Under the pieces are notes generated by a model that saw only the letters and a list, made by a program, of their open reading frames with translations, was not told where the DNA came from and did no database searches. DNA of 64,000 bases from Ophthalmolycus amberensis (Eukaryota; Chordata; Actinopteri; Perciformes; Zoarcidae), in the NCBI GenBank assembly GCA_024529925.1, contig JAFEUB010001102.1:1603501-1667500 (forward strand), written 5' to 3'. The position numbers were made by a program, and so were the translations under genes. Positions 47,062 to 59,060 of the stretch are shown one piece after another (positions within the stretch are counted from its first letter, which is position 1; each line of letters opens with the position of its first letter).

Positions 47062-47088
47062 TATATATATATATATATATATATATAT
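47062..47088. repeat. (TA)n microsatellite
   Basis: Twenty-seven nt of pure TA. Confidence 0.95.
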
Positions 47089-47267
47089 GGACATGCTAAA
47101 TGTCAGTCACGCTTCCCCAGCTCTCCGAGGCCATTATGAGCATTTGCTCGGCACTATTTATAGAGAGCCTCAGCATGTTTAGTCATGAAACACCTGACCC
47201 TTCAAATCAGAGCCCACTGAGTTGAGCATTGGAAACTTGTTAGTATCATATTTTTTTGACCTCCATA

Positions 47268-47288
47268 GCAGCAGCAGCAGCAGCAGCA
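47268..47288. repeat. (GCA)7 trinucleotide repeat
   Basis: Seven uninterrupted GCA (CAG-type) triplets outside any recognised coding frame. Confidence 0.95.
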
Positions 47289-47490
47289 TCATACCGCAAG
47301 TACAATTTTAAAATGTGAGAAAAGAATGACGAATGTGTCCCCTGTAACCTTTACCTTTATGTCTCATCAGCCTTTCATTACACTCTTTGCCTGTCCCTCT
47401 TTCAAATATGCTTCTTTTTTCTTTCTTTCTCCCTGAAGGTCCTCCAGCTCCTGGCACCGCTCCTTCGTAGTTACGAGTCGAGACTGCAGC

Positions 47491-47507
47491 ACACACACAC
47501 ACACACA
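47491..47507. repeat. (AC)n microsatellite
   Basis: Seventeen nt of AC followed by AAAACACA. Confidence 0.9.
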
Positions 47508-48439
47508 AAACACAGAGACGTGTGTGTGTTTGTATTTCTGCCACCGACTGAACCCTCAGGTTTAGACCAAAGGATCCATATATTCAGTTTTTTCCAATGA
47601 CCCACCGTGCCGAGCACACTATGCAGACATGGAACAGAGACGGAGGGCACTTATTGCTGGTACATTCAACAGAGAGCCTCCTTTGCTTTTAGCTTGATTC
47701 AAATCGTGTTCTCTCACAAAATTATTTAGAATGTGCTCTCGGCATTTTAACACCCGCTTTCAACTACACTTTCGGTGGAATTGAATAGGAATAGTAAAAC
47801 ATGCATATTATTACAACAACCTAAGTGTGTTTTTCTCAGGGCTGCATGAAAAATCTTTCTTAAAACAAAATCACAATTTACTGCAGATGCATCGCAAGGG
47901 CTTTGAAATCACACCCGTTGCTGTTTTTTTTTTTTCTGTCTTCAAAGGATAAAAATGGCATTTAATTGCCATTGCAAATGTACATCTGTGAGACTATGAA
48001 TATAAATGAGGCTGCTATGCCTCTTGTTCTCATGGTAACACAAGTAGGATGTGATGTGTTGATTGACCTTGAGGGTGTGGAGCTTCCTTTCCCACATGAA
48101 TTGAGCAGAAAGGTAAGTCTCTGGGTGTCTGCGTGGCAGTTTCTGCGGATTAAGATAGTGAACTGTCAAACGCTCGTGTTAGCTCATCTTCTCTGGCTGC
48201 ATATATACATATTTGTAGAAGTCCAAACAGTTCACGTAATGAGAAAACAAGTCTGTCAGGAAAAAAGAAATTGTATTCATCTCATTCACTGCACATATCT
48301 TTTTAGGAAACGACTGCAACCATTCAGGTGATCATTGTGTAATGTCTCAATTTTCACAGGCAGTGCATTACAATGATACATTGATCAGTGTGTGTTGCTG
48401 TGGAGGTACATCAGCAGGCCTGTGGGGGGCACTGCAGCA

Positions 48440-48705
48440 CTTTCCCCGTCGTCTGTCACTCTCTTCCCTCCATCTCTACTGTTTCTCAGCTTTTCCGTCC
48501 CCATTTTCTAGTCTTCCTTTTGTGCTGTGACTCTATCGCTCCTCACTCCTTCACTTCCTCGTACTAATGCGCTCTCTCATCACTGCTTCTGCCTCTCATG
48601 TTCTTCCTCCTCTCTCCCTCCAATATTCCACTTTTGGTGGACACCCATTTTCTCCCCTTTGCTCCCTTCTTTCCTCTCTTTACTCCTCTCCCTTCACAGC
48701 CAGAA
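48440..48705. repeat. Pyrimidine-rich tract (CT-rich low complexity)
   Basis: The plus strand is dominated by TCTC, CTTCC and TTCCTCC strings over about 260 bp. This strand asymmetry is of the kind that allows triplex DNA. Confidence 0.7.
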
Positions 48706-50494
48706 ATAAAACAAACACACTCCTAGAAACAAGGTATAAGTAGCTTGACCTTCTCTCTGTTGCACCTATTTCTCATTTACTGCCTTTCCATATTGCAGCA
48801 GGGCATAATTAGCATGGCTATCCATACAAGAGCATCATCGGGTTGCTCATATTTGGGGAAATAACATAATAATGGAAGTTTGATGACACAGTCAGGACGT
48901 TTTTCTTTCTTTCTTGCGATTTCACAGCAAGCGATTGACGTCAGCTCATCAGTCATTCCACAGATTCTTGCTCATTCAACACGTTTAATCCTTGGGCAGC
49001 TCTGAAGAGATAACTGGCCATCAAATTCAGGGAACACATTAACGTTAAGTTGTCAGTAATATGAAATGTGCTGTATGTTTTGAGAGACGTAAAAGCAGAG
49101 CTCCGTGATCCAATCTCTTTTTGGGAGGACGAGAAAAGGACAGAAATATTTAATCATTTCTGCTTTTGTTTCAAAATCATTTGCAGATTCGCAAACAATT
49201 GCCCAGTCATTTAATCTTGTTGGAGCTCCAGGCTTAAAAGTGTCTTCTCAAGTAGACAGATATTTATCGAAAAGATGTCACCGTGCCAAGTGTATTCATT
49301 CATGCCAGGAGTTGTAATCGAGTTGACAACATCTGCACTCCAGGGATTAAGTGAAAGAACAGCAAAACGCTGGGATAGATTGGGCGAATCATATTCAATC
49401 TCTCTGCCTGTGGATAAATAGAGACACTTCAGAGTTTGATGCGAGTGTCCTTTGAACAAACCAACTGACAGCTACACCTACACCACCCAATTTATTTCAT
49501 TAAAACATTATTGATTTCTCCTTTGTCACAAATTACAATAAAAAGCAGGCCATGTCAAGAGATGGTAATTAATGATGAGCAGTTATATGTATGACTTTGT
49601 CAGGAAATGACTGATGGCTGCTTGATGGCAGTTTCACCAGGATCCACAGACTAATATCTTCATTTCTCCAAAATGTGAATGACTAATCGATTGTAGGTTA
49701 ATCGCCGTTAAACACTTTATCGATTAAAACACAGACAGCGTAGAAGGCACCAGAAGTGAGGTATAAATGGACAGTGTTTGGGTGTAGTACAGTGTTGCAT
49801 TGCCTCGGTCTGTTTATTTGATGGAGTTACATTTACACCGACTGTAAGGATTAAATGAGCGCCTGTCTTGCAGTGTCCTTCGTGAGTGCAAAGTAATGAC
49901 TTTGCTGTGTCCACTGTGGCAGTCCTGGAAGCTATAGCTCACCACTCCGACTGAGTAACCAGTTGTCATGTGCTGCTGAATCATTCAACATGAAGTAACA
50001 CTTTAAAAAAAATCCAAACAAGTAGTTGTCTGTCCTGCTAACGTTCATCAAGATGGTTGTATAGTTACAGAGCTGGTCATCTGAGGATTAAATAACTCCA
50101 TATCCATACAATTTGTGTTTCATTAAATTGAATGACCGATATGAGGCATCCATATTTGTTTGGTTTTGAGGCATATTTACTATGAAGCGCAATTTTAAGC
50201 TTTCTTTAAAATCCAAGTTTCTCAGTGTAATGACAACTCGGTTGTTGACGAGAACACCATTCACTGATAATTGAGATGACTCCGATATGACATGAAAGCC
50301 TGTCCCGTGTCATGCAGCGCTGCTGACGATACAGTGCTGGCTAACATGCGGGACAAGCAGTTTCCAACGACATTTCAGTCATGAACGACACCCCCTTCAA
50401 TGGGAAGACATCCAATTTACTGGTGGAAGTGAAATATTTAAGGATTCCCTGAGCTGGGAAAATTGGCATGACGGTATTTGTACATGCCCGTGAC

Positions 50495-50600
50495 CAGGGG
50501 CGAATTACTCAACGGGCCTACTGAGCCCAGGCCCGGGGGCCCAAGGGCTTAGGAGGCCCCTAAGCCAGAGCTTCAGCGTGAGGTCGCTGTTATATTAACT
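50495..50600. mobile_element. Probable hAT-like fragment
   Basis: CAGGGGCGAATTACTCAACG at 50495 resembles hAT termini seen in fish, followed by a GC-rich AGGCCCGGGGGCCCAAGGGC block. No matching right end (CGCCCCTG) was found, so the extent and class are uncertain. Confidence 0.35.
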
Positions 50601-53102
50601 TTGCATTTCTTGTCACAGAGCCAAAGTGGTAATTCATTCATGTCAATAACGGAGCCCCAAATGTCCTACTGAAAAGCGTAAGGAACAGCCTACTGTGCAG
50701 TTGGCTTTGTGTACATGTGCGCTGTTAATCCTGTTGAGATGCAGGTGAATTTAGTTATTGTGCTATTGGCTGCAAGTCAGTGTACTTGCCCTGCCAGGCG
50801 GGACCCATTGTCTCATAATCTGCCTATGCCCAAGACATCTGTCTCACCTGAGCAGGTGGTTTCAGCAGCTGGACAAAACAGAGTGAACAAACAGCACTCA
50901 ACTCACCCCGAGCTAAGAAATGCCAATAAACCAGTAAGACTGAACTCTGTTGTAACATATTTTTATCTTTACTTGGTAACAACTATTTAAAGCTAAAGCC
51001 CTTTAGGTTGATGCAATGGTGTTAGAATATTTAATATAACCAATAGTGCTGGACCTGCCCAGTATGTTGAGTCTCATCATATTTATGTCCACCTGGACGT
51101 TGGGCAGCATTATTTTGAAGTGATATGGTCATTTTAAATGATTAACACACTACTGATTGTTAGCTCATCCAATAATCAATCAGGACATTTCATTGGAATC
51201 AGTTGAAGTGTTTGAATGATTGGATTTGTAAACAGTAGTGGATGATAATTTAATCAAAATATTTTACACGGTTTCAGTGCTTTGAAGACAGTTCTGTAAT
51301 ATCAGCAGTTCTGAGGATATGAGGATAATTTACAATGTATACAATAGTTCATGTAATTAAGAACAAGACAGGATAAGTAATTTGGAGACTTTCCTCCTCC
51401 GTTAATGTAGACAAACTCACTACGGGCCTATCATTTAATTAAAGAGATGCTTTCACAAATCCGTAACTGGTGATTTGATCTACACTCATCTATCATCAAT
51501 CTATTTCAACACGAAATACAGAAGAGAAAAGGAATATTCCTCATTTATAATATTTAAATGATCATTAACCACGTGCGATGCTCAATTTACAACAGAATGG
51601 GGGACCCAGAAAATTGAGAGAGGGGCAATCCTGCACGGTGGTTAACATGGAAGAGTGAAAGCGTCAGAGGTGGATAATGTCCGCCATGCAGAGAGGGATT
51701 ATTTTGTCAAAGCATGGATCGCCTGCCAATACACAGGCATATCGATATACCCACATGGCGCGGGGCTTAGACAAAAGCATAGAGACATTACCTTCGGGCT
51801 ATCACTGCGCTTCATTCTGAGGGGATGGATGTTCGTTTCAAATGAGTGGATAACAAAGTGCATTTAAAACAGCCTCCGTAATTGTTGAATAAGAGAGATT
51901 TCTTGCTGTATGTTGCTTCAGTATGTATTCTGCTTAATTATATACAACTTCTCATCACGGAAAACAATTTACAGGCTTCAAGCAGAATGTGAGAGGACGC
52001 TTTCTTTCTTTTTTTAAAGTAAATAGATGTTCAGACGAAGCAAATTCAATAAACTTGAATTCGCTTCACATCTGCTTTAGTATTATATTAGAACACTATA
52101 TAACTTAAAAGCGCACTAGGAACAGGTGGGCAATTTATAAAATAGCTGTCTGTGAACTGCTGTTCTATTCTAGGGAGTAGTTAGATATTCGTAAGATGTA
52201 GCCACACTTTTTGTCTCTACTTCACCGATAGTATTGCATGCACCTACACGTGTATCTATGAATGTATCAGACACACACATTTGGAGAGGATAGGTAAGAG
52301 GCTGCAGGTACTCTCCAGCAGACACGTATAATCTCTTCTATAAATCTGCAGCCGAGCCGCTCTTCTCCGAGCAGTTTAAACAGAGTCCAGCCTCATGAGT
52401 AGGAGGCTCTTGAATTGCAAAATGCCACAAAGCAAACATCACATTCACCAAAAGGTCCTTGTCTGTAGCATTTGCTGCAATTATATGCAATTTAAGTTGG
52501 AGTGGAAATGACTACGGTCAGCAGAACCTCCCATTAAATGAATGACAGTTCTGGGAATATGAAACCCCTGTTCCTGGGAGGCCATTTGTGAAACAACCCC
52601 CGTGGGGACTTTTGAAGCGTAATGGAACAGATTCTCAGTCACTGTGTGAATTGAATTTAAGAAATTTGGGTACATCCCCCCCCGAACAATCTTCAGTACC
52701 ATACACAAATTCATCTGGTCCGCCCTGTGTTTTAACCTAAGCCAATGTACTCCCTCGAATTGAGAGGAATACAGTTATTTTTAATCCGTCATTTGGATCA
52801 TAAGAGCAGCAAAGAAGAACACGATTTACAATTAGAAGCGCATGCATTTGATTGACTCAACCGGTTGCCTTTTTGATCAACACAGTTTCATCTATTAGCG
52901 GTAGGATTCCTCCTCTCATATGCTTTGTTAAAAATAAAATCAATTATCTGTGATTGAAACAATCCACCAGCTGCCGGTCCCCAAAGCAGGAGGTGATTTA
53001 GAATTATCTGTCAGCTATGTTCGAGAAGAGATGGCAGAACGCCATCCTTGTGTGGTGATGGATCTGGTGGAATACCAATGGAACAGAAAATGCTACAGCT
53101 CG

Positions 53103-53148
<46 letters not shown>

Positions 53149-56100
53149 CACATTGTCTGTGTTCAAGTTCATCACACATCTTTTGTATTTTCTCTCCCCT
53201 CGCTGTGAAATGACCCTCTTTGAGTTCACTCCACGTCTGCTATATTCCCTTTTCTCTCATAACTGGTTGACCAGCGCCCACCCCCATCCGCATCCTCCTC
53301 TTCTCTTTCCTAAAATTGCAGCAGCTACACTATGCTGTCATTTGTAGCTCGCACTGGGACAAAAAAAAAGCCTTCTGGGTAACACTGTTTGAATGTGCCC
53401 AGCTCAAACTGACTCCCAGAACCAACAGAATTGTTCGCGCAAATCTTACAGTCGCTCCTTGTTATTGTGGAGTGCAGAGAAGCTCCAAATAGCCCGGCAT
53501 TCTCTGCAGACCCCTGCAGCATCGTGAATCAATGAGCCAAAAGTACATAAAGATTGTGCCAATGTCTCACAACAAATCAAAGCTTTGTGACTTCATGGCA
53601 ACACATTTTCATCTAAATTAGTTTGTGGAGCTCTCTAAAACTTGAAGAAGTTGGTCACTTGGATTTTACTTTTTGTCTGAAGCAAACAAAACACTTTATT
53701 TGATGTACATCTGGTGAAACTGCAGTGATGCTGGCACACAAATACTATTAGCTGCTAATCATTCAGAACACAGAGTAAGTGCTAAACAAATCAAAGTCCT
53801 CAAACTGAAATCTAGTCACGCTTGTTTTGTCCTCTACAAAACAACAAATCTGTGGTTATTCGTGATATTAACTCAGAATCTTTCGGAGCCGAGCCTTACG
53901 AACAGCGAGGCTGAGTGGAAGGGAGTGTGCTTCTTCAAAGCCTAATTGAAAGAAATGTATTTCAGCAGGGCTCTTAGCTGTCCTGCCTTTTAGCTGAAAG
54001 TCTGGGCTCTGAAGTCAGCAGGTAGGCTTTTACACTTCTCATGGTTTGCTCGTTAGCCTAGCTGCGTCCGCCAGACAGAGTCGGAGCTCTGAAAACACTC
54101 CAGAAATCAAAGTCAGGAGCAGCCAAAGTGACTTTATTGGCAAGCGGCTATACAATATGTGTGCTCACACCATGATAGTTGGCTTAGATATGGATGCTGT
54201 GTTTCTGCTCAACGCCTAGTTGTAAGAGCTTCAGGCTAAGTTGGCAAGATTTATTGTAGATGTAGAGTATATGCTCCTCCAAACTGATCTCCTATAAGAG
54301 TGTTTTCCAGCCTCAGATTGATATCTCCACCAGCCACCATTATCTCTCGGTGTCTGTCTGTCCGTCCACAGTTAATATCGCAAACGACTGGACCAATGGG
54401 TGCGCATTATGACTGTATGATCAAAGACAGTTTTGGTGAGTTGTTTTGTTTCTGTCAAATTTTAATGAAGTGTGTTTTATGATGAGTTAATAAGGCGATT
54501 AAGTTAGTTTGCTGAAAAGGAGAAGCTTGAATTTCGGTTGAGTACGGTTGTATTTCTCTAATAAGGAGCATAGGGGTACGGATATTTCTTTGACCCAGTC
54601 AGAGAGCAGGACACTCGACTCAAAATGTAGATTATATATATTTTTTTCAGTGCCTCTTTTTTTTGGCATCAACCTTGCGTTCACACATGTATGACGCACA
54701 CTTGCATTGTTGCGAAAATAGACTTGAAGCGTAAATAAATGCTTCAGTTCGCAGCTGAGACGCGAGCCTGCACAGAGCCAGTGCAGACAGCTGCATGGAT
54801 TAAAATGAGAGCATATCTGAGTGCACTTCTCTAGCTTCGTATATGTACCCTATACATGTGTCCGACAGCTGGCTGGTATACACCATCTCTGTGACCTCCG
54901 GGTCTTTAGTTCACTCTGGTTTTCTCAACATTGTGAACTTCAGCTCTCTGTAGCGAGCTATACTCTCCTCTGGTTAAGCATACAGAATTGTTTTCTTGGG
55001 AGATTATATTTTGCCAGTAATGACAGAAGTCATTGTGCAGTGACTGTGCACTCTGTGAAGTTATGTAAACAGTAAAAGTACTGCTTTCTTAATTAGGTGG
55101 AACAGAAGAATACATTAGTGTTTAAGGGATATGACTTCCCCATCTTGTTTTCCCTCAGCACAAAGAGGTTTGTTACACAGCATCTGATTTGATTTCAAAT
55201 GTTAACCTTACGATTGATAGACGGCAGCAAAACAATTATAATCCACACAAGTGACGCTTTTTAATGGCTGGCTGTAATGCAAATCCAGAGTCAACAACTT
55301 AATTTGCTTTTTTTCAGCCATTGAGTGCAAACCATACGAGTAGTAGATTAGTTTTGCAGACAATAACAGCGATCCGCGTAATGCTTTTATTCAATTATGG
55401 GATTAAAAGAAATTCCATAAAAGACTAAATAAACTGTGTGTTGACATCAAAGTTAAACCAAGAGCGTTGCAGATGATTTTAACAAGTTATGTTAATTTGG
55501 TCAGCTACTGGGAGTCTTGTAATTTGCCGTCTTAACTTAATTTGTTGTGCAATTTAACAAGGCGAGGCGCCTGTGTGTGGATCTTGATGCGTCTTTGGTT
55601 GGTGAAACATGTGTCTCATCACTTGTGCAGACTCGGTGCACTTAATATTCCTCAGACAAGTTTCCATCCATAACATTTCCAGACAGAGGCTGTCTGACCC
55701 GTGGTCTGCCCCGGACAATAACAAGGTCTCCTGTGCTGCTGAAGCTGAGCAGCCATGGACAGCCTTTGTGCTGTATCTCATTATCAAATTGGCTCTTCTT
55801 CCTCCTCTCTCCCGTAATGTAACATGCAGAGGAATTCTGTACTCTCTGCATGATCCCGAAACGTCACTGAATCTGAGATATGAGCCTGCCAGTCTTGCTA
55901 AAAGCTAAGGGGTCCCTCTCATTTCCTCTCTTTATAATGCATACAATGAGTAGTGAGTAGACCAAGGAGGTAACACTTCCAAGACAACGCCTTGGAAATG
56001 GTGACTCACTCCCATCCAGACATTATCACAATGCCAACCTCTTTCACCCTGGCAGACAAAAAACACAACCAGGATCAGAATAGCTTGCCATGAAGAGACC

Positions 56101-57588
56101 ATGAATGATGGAAAAGTCTGTGCTCGTATTGTCACGACAAAAACAAAAGTTTGATGAAATGTTGGAGCAAAGAAAATAACAATAGCCAGTCCGGAAAAGA
56201 AGGAACATTATGAGAAGAGAACAGCTCATTAGCTGCAACTGTTTTGGCTGTTGGAAACAATGTGTCACTACATGTTTCCAAATGACATCCTGCTGAAATA
56301 AACAGACAACACTTCTCTCCTGCTGTCGCTGTGCTAAAGTCAGAAGAAACACAAAGCCACACAGACAGCATCATCTTCAAGACTTCAGTATCTCCCTCCC
56401 TCAGGAAATTGTCTTTTCCTTTCTTTTCGAATAATGTAAGCGCTTCATCTATATGTAGAGCGTTCATAGCTCACGTAAGGAGCTTTAATTCAGCATATTT
56501 GAATGTGACTGAGGCAAACTATCATTTTATTCAAAACAAACGAGGAAATAAATAATTTACCGAGCACCATCGGACAAGTTCAAAGCATTGCTTTCTAACC
56601 TCGGCTCACTGATGGAAGGAACATGAAAAGGGGCCCCAGGAGATGGTGGGTTTCACGTACCAGTGTGATTTATGGTCTACCATAACAAATCAACAAGTTT
56701 AACTTTAATTGTTTTCTTTGCGATGGGAGGTGGGGTAGTTAACACAGAGCAATGATTGATGGCACAGGGCACCATGTTTGGCTCGGCACTTTGTCTTTTG
56801 CAGTGCAGCTCAGGAATTGAACCAGTTGATAGAAGCAATTCATTTGAGGGGGGAATTTTCCTTTTTTGATTTAGGAAATATAAAGACCTAAAAATATCCT
56901 GCAAATTGCACCATTGCTGTGTTGGTAAGTGGTCTTCCATCTTTGTTTTTATCACTTCATGGGAGAAATATATATTTTTTTAAAAGCCCATGCATCCATT
57001 ACAGTAGTATTTTATCCTTTGGGGAACACTTTATCTGAACGGGTGACATTTAATAAAGTTAGCTTCTGTTTTAGCTCCATTAGTTTGCTAAGTAATTGAG
57101 ACAGCCATTTAATTAAATGCTTTGCTGATGATGCCTCTCTTGGAATACTGGCTGTTAACCATTAATCAGTGGTGCACACCTAATTTACAAGGACAACGGT
57201 GCAGGGATGGGAGACGAAATGGTCACACCGATACATTAAATCACCATTAGTAATTAGTGAAACTAGTGGCACCAGCAGCACCATGATATATTGTGATTAA
57301 ACTAAATCACAGGATAAAAATAACAACTATAGCTGATATCACAGCTGATCAGCAATCTATAGATCACAGCACAGTGCATTACACAGTCTTTCACTGTGAT
57401 AATTGTATATAGCCATGTGGTCTAAAGGTGCCTCTGAATGCTTCACAGAGTAACCTTGCAGCTCCTGCCAGTAACTCAGGGCAAGCCGTGGTAAGTCTAT
57501 TTATTTTTTGCATTTGTTCCAGACGGCTGGCGACTGATGCAATAGACTGTAGATGATTTACTTCTGTTGATTATTGAATCATGGAGGA
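50601..57588. other. Non-coding stretch, nothing coding recognised
   Basis: (GA)n at 53111-53145. Blocks such as 52480-52650 and 57050-57190 have the ATTA-rich but complex composition of conserved non-coding elements; this is an impression only. Confidence 0.5.
53111..53145. repeat. (GA)n microsatellite
   Basis: Thirty-five nt of pure GA following CGCACACACA. Confidence 0.97.
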
Positions 57589-57596
57589 AGAGAGAG

Positions 57597-57686
<90 letters not shown>

Positions 57687-57723
57687 CGAGAGCGAGAGAG
57701 AGCGAGAGAGAGCGAGAGAGAGC

Positions 57724-57754
<31 letters not shown>

Positions 57755-57791
57755 CGAGAGCGAGAGAGAGCGAGAGAGAGCGAGAGAGAGC

Positions 57792-57870
<79 letters not shown>

Positions 57871-57923
57871 TGAGAGAGCGAGAGAGCGAGAGCGAGAGAG
57901 CGAGAGAGCGAGAGAGCGAGAGC

Positions 57924-57982
<59 letters not shown>

Positions 57983-58004
57983 CGAGAGCGAGAGCGAGAG
58001 CGAG

Positions 58005-58037
<33 letters not shown>
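57589..58037. repeat. (GA)n array with CG interruptions and higher-order structure, about 450 bp
   Basis: GA dinucleotides interrupted by CGAGAG at many places. A 68-bp block beginning CGAGAGAGCGAGAGCGAGAG occurs at 57679 and again at 57747, showing duplication of larger units. The right end turns into (GAGAGC)n. All three plus frames stay open (Arg/Glu/Ser-rich), as such a repeat must; none is a gene. Confidence 0.97.
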
Positions 58038-58042
<5 letters not shown>

Positions 58043-58794
58043 CCTTGCCCAGAAAGCTACGCCTGACTTTTAATTAAGTTTGGACAAAAAAACTGGTCTT
58101 TCCTCAGTCAATTTATAAAAATGACCTTCATTGTGAATTACAGTAATGAAATATGATGAGCACAGCCTGGGAGCGTTGATTCGACAGCACACTGTACAGA
58201 CGGGTTTGGGAAAAGAATGATGGTTCTCTGAGTGAGGCGACACAGAAAGTTTCTGTTGTTACAATGGCTACACAATGCATACCAAAACTGCAAAGACAAT
58301 AAATCAAACATAATTGATTGCAATACTGTCTTGGAGTGTTTTTGCAAACATCAATCACATTTGCAATGAATTACAAGGACTGCTTGCGAATGCTTAGGAT
58401 GCCGGGCAAAGTGAGATGGACTCACCGCCACGAACACATTCTATCGTGGCGTTCGGTGCTGGGAAGGTGAGCGGCACAAGAGCACAAGTGCAGTTCAGAT
58501 TCCAAGAAAAAAAGAAAAATAACGAAAAAGATTCATTTGTGAAACCGATGAAGCGGCTGATTTCATTTCATTAAATTTCAGATCCTCATTTATAATATAT
58601 CAACATTTAATTGAACAAAGCAGAAAGGACATTTGGTCGTTTCAATTTTACTTGTCAAAGTAAACTTAAAGCACTGATATAAAACATAAAAAACAAATGT
58701 ATAATTAATATTATTTAGCTATTATAATTATTATTATAATATTGTTTACACTGTCTTACACATGACACCATACTGTACATTTCTGAGTTCGTTT
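58038..58794. other. Non-coding stretch, nothing recognised
   Basis: AT-rich. No exon or mobile element recognised. Confidence 0.45.
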
Positions 58795-59060
58795 TTAAAG
58801 GAATAGTTCAGGAATAGTGTCTGAGAGTTAGATGACAGGATTGACACTCTCACACCTGTACAGTGAATATGTAGCTGGAGCCAGCAGCCGGTTAGCTTAG
58901 CTTAGCTTAGCATAACAACTTAAAACAGGGGGAAACTAGCCAAAAGCAACAAATATCAGCTACCAGCACCTATAAAGCCCACTTATCAAGGTGCAAGATG
59001 TAAATTCATTTACACAAATACCAACGTTTTAAATGGTGTAAAAAGGGTGTTTTGTGGTGT
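58795..59060. mobile_element. Common teleost interspersed repeat (MITE-like)
   Basis: Contains AAAGGAATAGTTCAGG, TGAGAGTTAGATGACAGGAT, ATATGTAGCTGGAGCCAGCA, GCCGGTTAGCTTAGCTTAGC, AACAGGGGGAAACTAGCC, and a TACCAGCACCTATAAAGC segment. In this order these are hallmarks of a non-coding repeat seen throughout percomorph fish genomes and 3' UTRs (from memory). The (TTAGC)4 run at 58892-58911 is part of it. The right end has diverged. Confidence 0.75.

Larger units (their letters stand above)
45082..50494. other. Non-coding stretch with pyrimidine-rich blocks and microsatellites
   Basis: Pyrimidine-rich plus strand at 45390-45640 and 48440-48700. (TA)n at 47062-47088, (GCA)7 at 47268-47288, (AC)n at 47491-47507. 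An open frame with a good GTAAGT donor at 48113 ends a CNE-like block (47950-48112), but no protein family was recognised. Confidence 0.5.

Noticed and set aside
46862..47182. 106-codon plus-strand open frame
   Set aside because: It runs through a (TA)n microsatellite, has no recognisable domain and no clear splice sites.
57567..58073. Three overlapping plus-strand frames of 99-168 codons, Arg/Glu rich
   Set aside because: Any GA repeat is open in all frames; this is simple sequence.
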